64,000 bases of DNA from Bacteroidales bacterium. GTDB taxonomy: Bacteria > Bacteroidota > Bacteroidia > Bacteroidales > UBA932. A model generated the notes under the pieces. It was not told the origin of the DNA. It searched no databases and was given only the letters and a program-made list of their open reading frames with translations. The translations under genes were made by a program, and so were the position numbers. Shown here piece after piece: positions 1 through 9,409 of this stretch; the first letter of the stretch is position 1; each line of letters opens with the position of its first letter. The stretch lies in the NCBI GenBank assembly GCA_017430365.1, contig JAFRNC010000002.1, positions 416,665 through 480,664 on the forward strand, written 5' to 3'.

Positions 1-1
1 A

Positions 2-274
2 GTAACATCCTCCCCGTATTCCGGCTCATTGGCACCCTACATCCATTTCCTGAAGCTCTATTTGAAATTGCCCCTTCTTATAAGCGGCGACAGCAGCAAC
101 TATGAACTCTGGTATCGCTGGTGGCCCGAATCCAATACCATGGCCTCGGCAAATAAGGCGCTTCCTTTCAGGACACGGTTATTGCAACGGATGGCTGCCA
201 AACGGATATGGGCAGGAGTCCGGTTATATTATTACCTTATATATAGGTTCGTATACGGCGTTTTGTATCGATAA
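2..274 (+). CDS. C-terminal end of an exopolysaccharide-locus protein (partial)
   Basis: An open frame runs from the window edge to the TAA at 272-274, giving the last 90 residues of a longer protein. It is rich in aromatic and basic residues (Trp/Tyr pairs, a Tyr-rich stretch near the end) and ends in a basic, amphipathic tail. Such tails are common in peripheral or membrane-associated glycosyltransferases. It lies 3 nt before the Wzy-like gene, so it belongs to the same operon. The catalytic part is outside the window; glycosyltransferase is inferred from context only. Confidence 0.5.
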   Translation, partial: VTSSPYSGSLAPYIHFLKLYLKLPLLISGDSSNYELWYRWWPESNTMASANKALPFRTRLLQRMAAKRIWAGVRLYYYLIYRFVYGVLYR

Positions 275-277
275 TCC

Positions 278-1531
278 ATGAAAAAATTCCTCGCCGCCGT
301 TTTTTGCGCCATCGTGGTAGATGCGTTTTTCTGGGATTTTACCCTGGTTGTATTCCCCATAGCGAACTCAAAGATGATCTTGGCAGTAGTGGGTATCATT
401 GCATACTTGTTCATCAGTCACCAAGAACACGGGCCTTCGATGTCCAACCGGGTCATTAAGTCCGGCTTCATAGCTGTCCTGTTCTCGCTATGGTGTTACA
501 TCGCAATCACTATCAACGGTACCGGCGACATGACTTACGTAAGGTATTTTACTTCTTTCGCCACATGGGTTGGCGGAGCATACGGGACGTATGCCATCTT
601 GCGCCGCATACATGGTCGGGTTGACCTTATGTTGATTACACGCTATCTTGCGATTGTCTGCGTGGCTCAGTGTGTAATCGCCTTGCTCATCGAAAATATC
701 CCTGCTGTCGAGTCGCTGGTCAAGTCAATCTTTTCACAGGGATATGACTTCTTTGAACGTGGCGGTCGTCTTTACGGTATCGGATGTGCTCTGGATCCTG
801 CCGGTGTGCGGTTCTCCGGAATACAGGTGCTAATCGCCCACCAGATTGTGGCAGAACCCAGGGTCAGGGAGAGTCTTCGCAAGTCAGGCTTCCTCTTCAT
901 CGCATTCCTCGTCATCACTGTAATCGGCTGTGTCATCTCCAGAACGACTACAGTGGGCTCCGCGCTGGGATTGGCATACATAATATTCGGCATGTTCCGC
1001 ATGCAGCGTGGCGGTAATATCTCCCGAATCCAGATTGCTCTTTCCGTACTGTTGATACTCCTTATATCAGCCACTATCGGTATTACCGTTTATCTTTACC
1101 ACTCCAGCGCATCGTTCTACAGTGATATGCGCTTCGGATTCGAAGGCTTCTTCAATTGGGTGGAATATGGAGAATTCCGTACGACATCTACGGATATACT
1201 CATGAGCGTCATGTGGGTCTGGCCGACTGATCCTCACGGATGGCTGGTAGGTTACGGCCTATACGGACTCTACACATGGGGAACCGATATCGGCTACTGT
1301 AATTTCGTGCTATACTGCGGGCTTGTGGGCCTAGTGATTTATTCTTTCTATTACTTGTATAATCACCTGTCATTGATTTCCAAGTTTAACAGATTCATTA
1401 TCCCCGCCCTGCTTCTGACAGCCGTTACGTTTATAGTATGGGCGAAGGTGGCCACCGATATCTTCCTGATCGACGCTCTTCTGTTCTGCATTGACGGCGA
1501 CAAGGATTCTCCTCCCGGCAAAACGGCATGA
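278..1531 (+). CDS. O-antigen/exopolysaccharide polymerase (Wzy-like), polytopic membrane protein
   Basis: A 417-aa protein made almost entirely of hydrophobic helices (about ten) with one larger hydrophilic loop around residues 285-340. This is the usual shape of Wzy/O-antigen-ligase family members, which polymerise undecaprenyl-linked repeat units on the periplasmic side of the inner membrane. The family is poorly conserved in sequence, so the call rests on topology, length and position inside a run of glycosyltransferase genes ahead of Wza- and Wzc-like genes. The stop overlaps the next start by 4 nt (ATGA), indicating translational coupling. A ligase of the same fold is the main alternative. 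Confidence 0.75.
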   Translation: MKKFLAAVFCAIVVDAFFWDFTLVVFPIANSKMILAVVGIIAYLFISHQEHGPSMSNRVIKSGFIAVLFSLWCYIAITINGTGDMTYVRYFTSFATWVGGAYGTYAILRRIHGRVDLMLITRYLAIVCVAQCVIALLIENIPAVESLVKSIFSQGYDFFERGGRLYGIGCALDPAGVRFSGIQVLIAHQIVAEPRVRESLRKSGFLFIAFLVITVIGCVISRTTTVGSALGLAYIIFGMFRMQRGGNISRIQIALSVLLILLISATIGITVYLYHSSASFYSDMRFGFEGFFNWVEYGEFRTTSTDILMSVMWVWPTDPHGWLVGYGLYGLYTWGTDIGYCNFVLYCGLVGLVIYSFYYLYNHLSLISKFNRFIIPALLLTAVTFIVWAKVATDIFLIDALLFCIDGDKDSPPGKTA

Positions 1532-2664
1532 AACTCATCTACTGCATCGCATCGGTCCACCATCCTGGCGGGATGGAACGGGTCCTGCTCAACAAACTCT
1601 GCTGGTTTGTACGACAGGGAGGCTATGACTTGTCGGTCGTGACCACAGACCAGGCCGGATTGCCTCCGTTTTACACTTTTCCGCCAGAAGTGAAAATGGT
1701 AGATTTAGGAATCGACTATTCCATGGACAACGGACGGTCTCCATTGGTCAAGATCTGCAGTTACTTCCGGAAACGGCGGTTGCACCGCAGCCGGCTGACG
1801 GACTTGTTGAAACGCGAAAAGGCCGACATTGTAATTTCGCTATATCCCTCGGAGTCCTCTTTTATCCCCCGCATCAAGGACGGCAGCAGGAAAGTACTGG
1901 AACTGCACTACAACAAGTTTTTCCGCCTTCAGTACAATCGCCGGGGACTATTGGGTATGGCCGACCGCTTTAGGTCCTGGCAGGACGAAAGGATCGTGCG
2001 CAGGTTCGACCGTTTCGTGGTCCTGACCCGTGAAGATGCCGGATACTGGGGTGCCCTGCCCAACCTGACAGTCATTCCCAACGCCGCGCTTCACATTGAT
2101 GCTCCGCAAACCGGCTCCCATTCAAGCCGCCGTGTGATTGCGGTAGGAAGACTTGACTATCAGAAGGGCTTCGACCGGCTTATCGACGCATGGGGTTTAT
2201 TGCCTGAAACGTTGCGTCAAACCTGGCATCTTGACATTTTCGGCCAGGGAGAGTGGAAAGATATGCTGACTCGGCAAATTGTCAGGCTCGGAATCGAAGA
2301 CTCCGCCCGCATCCACCCCCCGACAACAGAAATTGCCAAGGAATATGCCGCCAGTGCCTTCCTGGTCATGAGTTCACACTACGAAGGCTTTCCGATGGTG
2401 ATGATTGAGGCTATGAGCTGTGGCCTGCCGGTAGTTTCATTTGACTTTCCCTGCGGGCCGAAGGACATTATCCGCGAAGGGGAGAACGGTCTTCTGGTCA
2501 AAGAAGGCGATGTCACGGCCTTGGCCCGGTCACTGGAAACCATGATGCGCGATTCGGCTTTGCGGGAACGGATGGCTTCCCAAGCACACATTATTACCGA
2601 AACTTACAACGAAAAAACTATCATGGAGCAATGGGTTCAATGCTTTCAGAAACTACTGGTTTAA
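1528..2664 (+). CDS. Glycosyltransferase family 4 (GT-B fold)
   Basis: A 378-aa GT4 protein. The N-terminal half begins with the Rossmann strand and the glycine-rich HHPGGMERV loop typical of acceptor-side domains. The C-terminal half has the VGRLDYQKGFDRLI sugar-nucleotide motif (about residue 205) and the EX7E motif (E286 and E294 in EGFPMVMIE), followed by SCGLPVVSFDFPCGP. It should transfer a sugar from a nucleotide donor to the lipid-linked repeat unit at the cytoplasmic face of the inner membrane. Donor and acceptor cannot be told from sequence. The last 34 nt overlap the acyltransferase gene. Confidence 0.9.
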   Translation: MKLIYCIASVHHPGGMERVLLNKLCWFVRQGGYDLSVVTTDQAGLPPFYTFPPEVKMVDLGIDYSMDNGRSPLVKICSYFRKRRLHRSRLTDLLKREKADIVISLYPSESSFIPRIKDGSRKVLELHYNKFFRLQYNRRGLLGMADRFRSWQDERIVRRFDRFVVLTREDAGYWGALPNLTVIPNAALHIDAPQTGSHSSRRVIAVGRLDYQKGFDRLIDAWGLLPETLRQTWHLDIFGQGEWKDMLTRQIVRLGIEDSARIHPPTTEIAKEYAASAFLVMSSHYEGFPMVMIEAMSCGLPVVSFDFPCGPKDIIREGENGLLVKEGDVTALARSLETMMRDSALRERMASQAHIITETYNEKTIMEQWVQCFQKLLV

Positions 2665-3521
2665 AACGGGATAACGGCTGGCTTGATTTGATGAAAATCA
2701 TCCTTTTGCTGATTGTCGTCTTCCGGCATGCTTCCCTGCCCGATTGGTTTGACCGCGGTTTTACTGTATTCGACAGTGTCGGAAAAGGGCTGGTAACGAT
2801 AACGAGCATAATCGTACCTTTTTTCTTCATACTGGCCGGATGCATCTTTTTCCAGAATATGCCGTCAAATCCCGGCGTGGCATGGTTTGGATACAAGTAC
2901 AAGCGCAGCATTGCCGTTGTATTGATTCCCTATCTTATCGCCAACGCCATAACTCTTGCCATATATGTTGCCGTACAGAAACTGGCACCAGATATGTTAT
3001 CGGGCTTTCTCGGTGATAATTGGAAGAATGTCGCATTCATTCTCTGGGAAGGCCCCATCAACCTTTCCCTCTGGCTCGTCAGAGAGTTGATTCTCCTATG
3101 CCTGATTGCCCCTTTGATATGGCTGTCAGTCCGTTACACATGGGGAGTTGTAGTTGTTGCACTCGGCGTTCTGTGGTACTTCCACTTTGTACCTGAGCCG
3201 CTTTTCTGGTTCTCAGCGGGAACGGCATTGGCTATCTTGATCGTGAGAATACCTTCTATCAAAGATTGGTTTGACCGGCATCCTATCCGGTTTTCTTCAT
3301 TCTGGAAAGACTGGGCATGGTTTGTCTTCCTTTACCATTATATCCCGCAAATCGGTATGAAAAAAGTAGGTGTGGCCTTGTTGCCTGAAGTGACCAGCGG
3401 CGGACTTCTGGCCGTTTGGATCGGCAACGCCCTTATCCTTCTTGTCGGATTAACATTGGTCTACTACTTGTTATATCGCTTTGCACCGAAACTGCTGGCT
3501 TTGCTGACAGGCGGCCATTGA
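2631..3521 (+). CDS. Acyltransferase family 3 membrane protein
   Basis: A 296-aa polytopic protein with the N-terminal signature of acyltransferase-3 proteins: a WLDLMK segment leading into a first helix that ends in a conserved His (VFRHA, about residue 34). It has about nine to ten hydrophobic helices. These enzymes O-acetylate (or otherwise acylate) sugars of surface polysaccharides from a cytoplasmic acyl donor. It overlaps the preceding glycosyltransferase gene by 34 nt and ends 3 nt before the next gene, so it is probably a decorating enzyme of this exopolysaccharide. It is somewhat shorter than typical members (330-370 aa). An ATG at 2643 is a possible alternative start. Confidence 0.8.
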   Translation: MGSMLSETTGLKRDNGWLDLMKIILLLIVVFRHASLPDWFDRGFTVFDSVGKGLVTITSIIVPFFFILAGCIFFQNMPSNPGVAWFGYKYKRSIAVVLIPYLIANAITLAIYVAVQKLAPDMLSGFLGDNWKNVAFILWEGPINLSLWLVRELILLCLIAPLIWLSVRYTWGVVVVALGVLWYFHFVPEPLFWFSAGTALAILIVRIPSIKDWFDRHPIRFSSFWKDWAWFVFLYHYIPQIGMKKVGVALLPEVTSGGLLAVWIGNALILLVGLTLVYYLLYRFAPKLLALLTGGH

Positions 3522-3524
3522 CAT

Positions 3525-4757
3525 ATGCCTAAGAAGCTCCTCCAAATCAACCCGGTAGTGAAGGAAAATACCTCCACGGGGAAGATTATGCGGGAGCTCG
3601 GCGACCTGGCCATGGCTGCCGGATGGGAAAGTTATCTTGTCTACAGCCGTGCACGCGACGGAGTTCCGCCCCACTCCTCCATACTGGTACCTGTGGGAAA
3701 TAAGGCCGACCTGCTCTTTCACTGGGTGGTCACAAGGTTTTTCGACGCTCACGGACTAGTCTCCCGCAGGGCAACACGCAAATTGATCCGTCGCATCCGA
3801 GAGATCGATCCCGACATCATACACATCCACAATGTCCACGGCTATTTCCTGCACTATCCTACGCTATGCCGTTTCCTGGCTGAACGGGGAAAACCTGTAA
3901 TCTGGACCGTCCACGACTGCTGGCTCTTTACGGGTCACTGCTATCACTATGCCGCCGCGGGATGCGACCGATGGCAGACAGGATGTCATCATTGCCCGCA
4001 GAAAAAGGCCTTCCCGGCCAGTTACGGATTCGACAGGTCGCGGAAGAACTTCATCGACAAACAGCAGGCTTTTGCCGGAATCTCTTCATTGACACTAGTG
4101 GCAGTATCTGAATGGATGCGCGGTGAACTGTCCCGCTCATTCCTGAAATCAGTCCCCTGCCGGGTAATATCAAACGGCATCGACCTCAACACGTTCCAGC
4201 CCCGGCCTGACCCGGATCTCAGGACCAGATACGGTATAACACGTCCCCGCTTCTATCTGGCCGTCGCATCCATCTGGCTTCCCGAGAAAGGTATTGCAGA
4301 CATCATCGACCTGTCAGGGAAATTACAGGAAGACGAGCAGTTGGTCATGGTTGGGAAAATCGACGCCAAACTACTGAAAACACTTCCGAAAACCATTGTC
4401 ACGATTGACCGCACCGCCGATGCCCAGGCTCTGGCCTCCCTCTACACGGAGGCGACGGCGCTGGTCAATCCGACTTGGCAGGACAACTACCCTACTGTCA
4501 ATATGGAATCCATGGCCTGCGGGACACCGGTAGTCACATATCGGACAGGCGGCAGCGTGGAGTCCGTCACACCAAAGACAGGCATCGTCGTCAGGCAGGG
4601 AGACGTGGATGCACTTGCACAGGCACTTCGCCAGATCAGGGAAACCGATCGGGCTACCTGGCAAAAAAATTGCCGTGACCATGCTGCCGGCCGTTTCGAT
4701 AGGAACGAAAGGTTCAAAGATTATATCCGGTTATATGAAGATCTTGCAACTAGGTAA
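3525..4757 (+). CDS. Glycosyltransferase family 4 (WcaL/colanic-type)
   Basis: A 410-aa GT4 protein with N-terminal INPVVKENTSTGKIM, a form common in Bacteroidales capsule and exopolysaccharide glycosyltransferases. The middle carries an aromatic and Cys/His-rich insertion (residues about 125-160: HDCWLFTGHCYHYAAAGCDRW, then CHHCPQ), typical of this subgroup. In the donor-binding motif the first acid is Asp rather than Glu (D320 and E328 in DNYPTVNME), followed by ACGTPVVTYRTGG. Cytoplasmic; substrate unknown. The end overlaps the start of the next glycosyltransferase by 23 nt. Confidence 0.88.
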   Translation: MPKKLLQINPVVKENTSTGKIMRELGDLAMAAGWESYLVYSRARDGVPPHSSILVPVGNKADLLFHWVVTRFFDAHGLVSRRATRKLIRRIREIDPDIIHIHNVHGYFLHYPTLCRFLAERGKPVIWTVHDCWLFTGHCYHYAAAGCDRWQTGCHHCPQKKAFPASYGFDRSRKNFIDKQQAFAGISSLTLVAVSEWMRGELSRSFLKSVPCRVISNGIDLNTFQPRPDPDLRTRYGITRPRFYLAVASIWLPEKGIADIIDLSGKLQEDEQLVMVGKIDAKLLKTLPKTIVTIDRTADAQALASLYTEATALVNPTWQDNYPTVNMESMACGTPVVTYRTGGSVESVTPKTGIVVRQGDVDALAQALRQIRETDRATWQKNCRDHAAGRFDRNERFKDYIRLYEDLATR

Positions 4758-5838
4758 GTTCTACCCCATTCTGGGTGGCGTGGAAAAGATGGAGGCCAGC
4801 CTCGCCGAGGGGATCTCCTCTTGCGGCATTCCTTGCGACATGCTCTGCGCAAGCGCCGATGGAATCAAGCATATCCGGACCGTCCCGCTCAACGCGAACG
4901 GACGTATTATCGTGGTGCCTACACTGATGAAGGCGGCAGGGACGATGATAGCTCCCCGTATGATCGGCTGGCTGCGGAAACATGCGGCAGAGTATGACAT
5001 TATCCACATCCACCACCCCGACCCCATGGCGGCTCTCGCCCTCAGGCTGAGCGGCTACAAAGGACGCGTAATCCTTCACTGGCACAGCGATATCCTGTCG
5101 CAGAAAGTGCTGCTGTTCTTCTATAAGCCGCTCCAGAACTGGCTGATTCGCCGCGCGGAGCGCATCGTCGGCACAACGCCCGTCTATGTACGGGAATCAC
5201 CCCATCTGGCTCACTCCCAAGAGAAATGCTCGGCCGTCCCCATAGGCATCGATCCGCTGCAGCCCGATCCGGAAAAAGTGGCAGAAATCAGGAACCGCTT
5301 TTCAGGAAAGAAAATAATCTTGTCCGTCGGAAGGCTGGTACCCTACAAAGGATATCCTTATCTTATTGAAGCCGTATCGCTTCTTCCGGATGATTATCAC
5401 CTGGTGATCGGCGGTACCGGCCCGCTCAGGAAAGAGCTGGAAGAGATGATTGCCGGGAAAAACCTTCAGGACAGGATTTCCATGAAAGGCTTTATCGATG
5501 ACAGCGATCTGCCGGCCTGGTTCGGGGCTTGCGACTGTTTCGTGCTCACAAGCACTATGAAGACGGAGGCTTTCGGTATCGTGCAGATAGAAGCCATGAG
5601 TTGCCACAAACCGGTGGTAGCCACCCGGATTCCACACTCCGGCGTCGCGTGGGTCAATGAAGACGGGGTTTCCGGGCGCAATGTAACCCCGGGTAAACCG
5701 GAACAATATGCCGCCGCAATCCAAGAAGTTGCCGATAATAGCCGAAAATTCGGAGAAAGTGCGTATCTTCGCTATTTGAATCGGTTCACCCGTAAACAAA
5801 TGATCGACCAAATACTTCTGTTATATGAAAAGTCATAA
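4735..5838 (+). CDS. Glycosyltransferase family 4
   Basis: A 367-aa GT4 protein. The start at 4735 (MKILQLGKFYPILGGVEKME) is chosen because it opens directly with the first Rossmann strand and the GGVE loop; the frame stays open further upstream but that part is not family-like. Later motifs are VGRLVPYKGYPYLIEA (about residue 200) and an EX7E motif (E278, E286) followed by SCHKPVVAT. It overlaps the preceding gene by 23 nt and the export lipoprotein gene by 14 nt, so translation is probably coupled. It adds a sugar to the growing lipid-linked unit; the sugar is unknown. Confidence 0.9.
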   Translation: MKILQLGKFYPILGGVEKMEASLAEGISSCGIPCDMLCASADGIKHIRTVPLNANGRIIVVPTLMKAAGTMIAPRMIGWLRKHAAEYDIIHIHHPDPMAALALRLSGYKGRVILHWHSDILSQKVLLFFYKPLQNWLIRRAERIVGTTPVYVRESPHLAHSQEKCSAVPIGIDPLQPDPEKVAEIRNRFSGKKIILSVGRLVPYKGYPYLIEAVSLLPDDYHLVIGGTGPLRKELEEMIAGKNLQDRISMKGFIDDSDLPAWFGACDCFVLTSTMKTEAFGIVQIEAMSCHKPVVATRIPHSGVAWVNEDGVSGRNVTPGKPEQYAAAIQEVADNSRKFGESAYLRYLNRFTRKQMIDQILLLYEKS

Positions 5839-6604
5839 TCTATTCGGGCTCCTGGCCATACTCCTGCTGCTGGCGGCCGCCGGTTGCACGACCCCGCGTA
5901 CGTTGGGCTACCTGCTCGACATGGAATACAATAAAGACTACCCGGCCAAACCTGCACCGGAACTGACAATCCAGATCGAGGACCGCCTCAGCATCCAGGT
6001 AATCAGCGAAAACGCCCAGCTTTCCGCCCCTTTCAACACGCTTCTGACTCTCACCGACCTGGCCAGCAACACGACCAAGCAACCCGTGTTAACCTACACC
6101 GTAGACCAACAGGGAACCATTGAATTCCCTGTTTTGGGCAAACTTCGCGTTGAGGGCTTGACACTTAAGGAGCTCGAAGGCATGATATCCAAAGAAATCA
6201 TCACCCGGGGATACATCAAGGAGCCCGTCGTCATAGCTTCGCTCGACAACTTTACGATTACGGTCATTGGAGAACGCAATTCAACAATCTTTCCGATTGA
6301 AGGGAAAAGCCTCAACCTTCTGCAAGCCATCGCCCGGTTCGGAGGAACCCAAGGTGAAAATTTCAATATCAAGGACGTGACGGTCATCCGCACCGAGAAT
6401 GGGTCCCGCCGTGCATACTCCGTCAACCTACAGAAAAAGGATCTTTTTGACTCGCCAGTTTTTTATCTGCAGCAGAATGACATTATCTATCTCAAGCACC
6501 AAGGCTCTCAGATGAATTCCAGCGTTCGGAACTTCATTTCCGCAATCGGTATCATAAGTTCCTTCGCCAGCCTTATCCTTTCGTATCTGGCATTAACCAA
6601 ATAA
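5825..6604 (+). CDS. Polysaccharide export outer-membrane lipoprotein (Wza/OPX type)
   Basis: A 259-aa protein with a lipoprotein signal peptide (lipobox ending at C21 in AAAGC). An export (Poly_export) domain around residues 45-125 is followed by an SLBB-type segment (about 135-210) and a C-terminal hydrophobic helix (about 232-255). The C-terminal helix matches OPX proteins that seal or cross the outer membrane. It sits 6 nt before the Wzc-like gene, its usual partner: together they form the trans-envelope export machine for the polymer made by the Wzy-like protein. Length fits short Bacteroidetes OPX proteins (E. coli Wza is longer). Confidence 0.9.
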   Translation: MKSHNLFGLLAILLLLAAAGCTTPRTLGYLLDMEYNKDYPAKPAPELTIQIEDRLSIQVISENAQLSAPFNTLLTLTDLASNTTKQPVLTYTVDQQGTIEFPVLGKLRVEGLTLKELEGMISKEIITRGYIKEPVVIASLDNFTITVIGERNSTIFPIEGKSLNLLQAIARFGGTQGENFNIKDVTVIRTENGSRRAYSVNLQKKDLFDSPVFYLQQNDIIYLKHQGSQMNSSVRNFISAIGIISSFASLILSYLALTK

Positions 6605-6610
6605 ACCGCC

Positions 6611-8986
6611 ATGCAAGAAACCACCAACAACAGCCGCATCAATCTTGTCGACCTGTTCCTGTATTTGCTGAGCCACTGGTACTGGTTCGTACTCTGCGTC
6701 GCCATATGCGCAGGATACGCCTATTGGCAGTACGCCAAGACGCCCCTCACCTACCAGGCGGACGCCACCATCATAATCAAAGACCCCAGCAACACGAGGA
6801 TGTCGGTGAGCATGAGCGCATACAGCGGCATGATCAACAAGGTCAACATGACCAACGAGATCCTGCAGCTACGCTCGAAACAGCTGATGACTGAAACCGT
6901 CAAAACTTTGAATGCCGATATCAGCTACACGCTGCCCATCAAGCTGAGGAACGTGGAACTGTACCAGACGACACCTGTCAAGATGACTGTGTTGCCGGAC
7001 GAAGGAACCCCTGACTACCTGCGCTTTACCGTCACTACAATAGATCCCTCATTCATAAATGTAGAACTGCCGGATGGCCGGAGCGCCCGGATTTCCCTGG
7101 GCGATACGGTATCGGTCAGCAATGCCCGCGTCATTTTCACGCCCACGCGATACTATCATGGCGAAGCGGCCGGCAAGCCTGTCACCATTACCAAACAGCC
7201 CGTCTGGAATGCCGTCTCCTATTTCCTCTCACGCCTTTCCATCACCCAGAGCGAAGGCACTATCCTTAGGGTTTCCCTCCGGGACTATTCCGCCCAGCGT
7301 GGTTGTGATATCATCAATACTCTGATTGAGAAATACAACGAGGATGCCGTTCGCGAAAAGAACCGCGTCGCCGTCAATACTGCTTTGTTCATCAACGAAC
7401 GCCTGATGCTCATCCAGCAGGAGTTGGGCGGCGTGGAAGATGAAATCGCCCAGTTCAAGGCCGCCGAGCGGATCATGGACGCCAACTCTGCATCGGCACA
7501 GTATCTCAATGAAAGCAAGCAGTACAGCGCACAGATTGTCAAAACGGAGACCCAGCTCAAACTTGCCGAATTCCTACGCGATTACATCACCTCTTCATTT
7601 GCTTCCTACGAGACTATCCCCGTCAATACCGGACTTGAGGATGCCAAGATCGAAAACGAAATCACTCAGTACAATGCGCTTGTAGTGCAACGGGAACGCC
7701 TGCTCAGCGCTTCCAGTGCTGAAAGCCCCGCTGTCAAGCAGACAGAAGCGACCCTGCTGCCTCTTCGCCAGAATATCCTCGGCTCGATCAACAACCTGAT
7801 TGCTGCGCTGGACGTCCAGCGCAACGACCTTACCAATCAGGAGCACGAGTCTCTCCGCAAGTTCACCACAATGCCTGCCAAGGCCCGTCAGCTCCTCTCG
7901 ATAGAGAGGCAGCAGAAAATCAAGGAGAACCTCTACATCTACCTGCTCAACAAGCGCGAGGAAAACGCCCTGACGCAGACAATGGTCGACAACAACGCCC
8001 GTATGATCGACAATGCTGTCGGTACCCCGTACCCCGTCCATCCGAACCGCAACCGGATGTTGCTTATCGGTCTGCTGATCGGCCTCCTCATCCCCGCAGT
8101 CATTCTGTTTGCCATCATCTTCCTCGACAACAAGATCCGTACACGCAAGGACCTGGTCGAAGAAGGCGTGCAGACCCCGTTCCTGGCTGAGCTTCCGAAG
8201 GCCAAGATGAAGAAACTGAAAAAAGGCGAAAAACGCGATCCCAAACAGACGGCATACAGCCAATCTTCAAGCCGTGCATTCACCGAGTCGATGCGGATGA
8301 TGGCCACAAACCTGGATTTCATGCGGCCTGAAGGAAGCACCAGCACCGTCCTGGCGACCACCTCGTTCAACACTTCGGCCGGTAAAACCTTCATAACCGT
8401 CAATACGGCCAACTGTCTGGCCGATGCAGGCAAGAGAGTCATAGTACTCGACGCTGACTTGCGCAAACGCACCATTTCCGGGGAATTCGGCCTGAAACAC
8501 AATACCGTGGGTCTGTCGAACTACCTCAACGACGACTCCATTATCATGGAAGACATCCTGCACGAGGGTGTCCTCGACGGTGTCGATTTCATCCCTGCCG
8601 GCCATATTCCGCCGAACCCGGCCGCCCTGCTGGGCAGAAAGCGGTTCGACAACCTGATTGAAACGCTCCGTCAACGCTACGACTACATTCTGCTGGACGG
8701 TGTCCCGGTCAATGCCGTGGCCGACATCCTGGTGATCCAGCGTCTGGTCGACCTTACTGTCTTTGTCATCCGAAGCGGACAGATCGATCGCCGCAACCTC
8801 CCGGCTCTCGATGATTTCTATACCCAGAAAAAGCTTACCAACCCTTGCATCGTCCTCAACGCCACTGATTACCGTGGCACTTACGGCTACGGTTATGGCT
8901 ACGGATACGGCTATGGTTACGGCTACGGTTATGGATATGGATACGGCGAGGACAAAGATAAGAAACGCCGCTGGAGAAAGAGTTAA
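6611..8986 (+). CDS. Polysaccharide co-polymerase with tyrosine autokinase domain (Wzc type)
   Basis: A 791-aa protein combining a Wzz-type chain-length domain and a cytoplasmic BY-kinase. One membrane helix lies near residues 20-40, then a long periplasmic coiled-coil region, then a second helix near 475-500 preceded by a Pro-rich PYPVHPNR segment. The kinase has Walker A (about 580-594, SAGKT), Walker A' (VLDADLRK, D614/D616) and Walker B (YDYILLDG, 690-697). The C-terminus is unusual: eleven consecutive Tyr-Gly dipeptides (nt 8882-8947) and then a basic tail. The tyrosine cluster is the expected autophosphorylation site controlling oligomer state and chain length. It is the last core gene of the export module. 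Confidence 0.93.
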   Translation: MQETTNNSRINLVDLFLYLLSHWYWFVLCVAICAGYAYWQYAKTPLTYQADATIIIKDPSNTRMSVSMSAYSGMINKVNMTNEILQLRSKQLMTETVKTLNADISYTLPIKLRNVELYQTTPVKMTVLPDEGTPDYLRFTVTTIDPSFINVELPDGRSARISLGDTVSVSNARVIFTPTRYYHGEAAGKPVTITKQPVWNAVSYFLSRLSITQSEGTILRVSLRDYSAQRGCDIINTLIEKYNEDAVREKNRVAVNTALFINERLMLIQQELGGVEDEIAQFKAAERIMDANSASAQYLNESKQYSAQIVKTETQLKLAEFLRDYITSSFASYETIPVNTGLEDAKIENEITQYNALVVQRERLLSASSAESPAVKQTEATLLPLRQNILGSINNLIAALDVQRNDLTNQEHESLRKFTTMPAKARQLLSIERQQKIKENLYIYLLNKREENALTQTMVDNNARMIDNAVGTPYPVHPNRNRMLLIGLLIGLLIPAVILFAIIFLDNKIRTRKDLVEEGVQTPFLAELPKAKMKKLKKGEKRDPKQTAYSQSSSRAFTESMRMMATNLDFMRPEGSTSTVLATTSFNTSAGKTFITVNTANCLADAGKRVIVLDADLRKRTISGEFGLKHNTVGLSNYLNDDSIIMEDILHEGVLDGVDFIPAGHIPPNPAALLGRKRFDNLIETLRQRYDYILLDGVPVNAVADILVIQRLVDLTVFVIRSGQIDRRNLPALDDFYTQKKLTNPCIVLNATDYRGTYGYGYGYGYGYGYGYGYGYGYGEDKDKKRRWRKS
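8882..8947 (+). repeat. Eleven Tyr-Gly codon pairs in the kinase tail
   Basis: Eleven consecutive Tyr-Gly codon pairs. TAC and TAT are mixed, and GGC, GGT and GGA are mixed, so the DNA is not a perfect hexamer repeat. This argues for selection on the peptide rather than recent slippage. It is the candidate phosphotyrosine cluster of the Wzc-like kinase. Confidence 0.9.
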
Positions 8987-9000
8987 CCAAGTAGCAGTCA

Positions 9001-9399
9001 ATGACAATCGCAGTAGATTTCGACGGCACCATCGTCGAGCATAAGTATCCGGCCATCGGCAAGGAGATTCCTTTCGCGATCGACACGCTCCGCACGCTTG
9101 TCGCCGAAGGGCACAAGTTGATACTCTGGACCTCCCGCGACGGAGAACTGCTCGACGAGGCACTGGCCTTCTGCAAGGAACGCGGCCTGGAATTCTACGC
9201 TGTCAACAGCAACTATCCTCCCGGCGCACTTTTTAAGACGCAAGCCGGCCGCTCCTGCAAGGTTGTAGCCGATGTGTATATCGATGACCGCAATGTAGGC
9301 GGCCTTCCCGACTGGGGCACTATGCACGAAATCATTACCGGCATCCGCGAAGAGAAGCACAAACGTTCGCGCGGCCTCTTCGGACGGCGCAAGCGATGA
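9001..9399 (+). CDS. Small HAD-superfamily hydrolase
   Basis: A 132-aa HAD-fold protein with motif I DFDGTIV (nucleophile D6, acid D8), motif II in LILWTSRDG (about residue 43) and a late acidic motif in YIDDRNVGG (about residue 98). There is no cap domain, so it should act on large or exposed phosphorylated substrates. Small proteins of this type are common in Bacteroidales. It lies 14 nt after the Wzc-like gene and 10 nt before the nucleotidyltransferase gene; a role in making or recycling a phosphorylated sugar precursor is an inference from position. Confidence 0.8.
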   Translation: MTIAVDFDGTIVEHKYPAIGKEIPFAIDTLRTLVAEGHKLILWTSRDGELLDEALAFCKERGLEFYAVNSNYPPGALFKTQAGRSCKVVADVYIDDRNVGGLPDWGTMHEIITGIREEKHKRSRGLFGRRKR

Positions 9400-9409
9400 G
9401 AAAACAGGG

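Noticed and set aside
8882..8947. Slippage-prone hexamer microsatellite
   Set aside because: Codons vary at third positions, so the DNA repeat is imperfect and unlikely to slip often.
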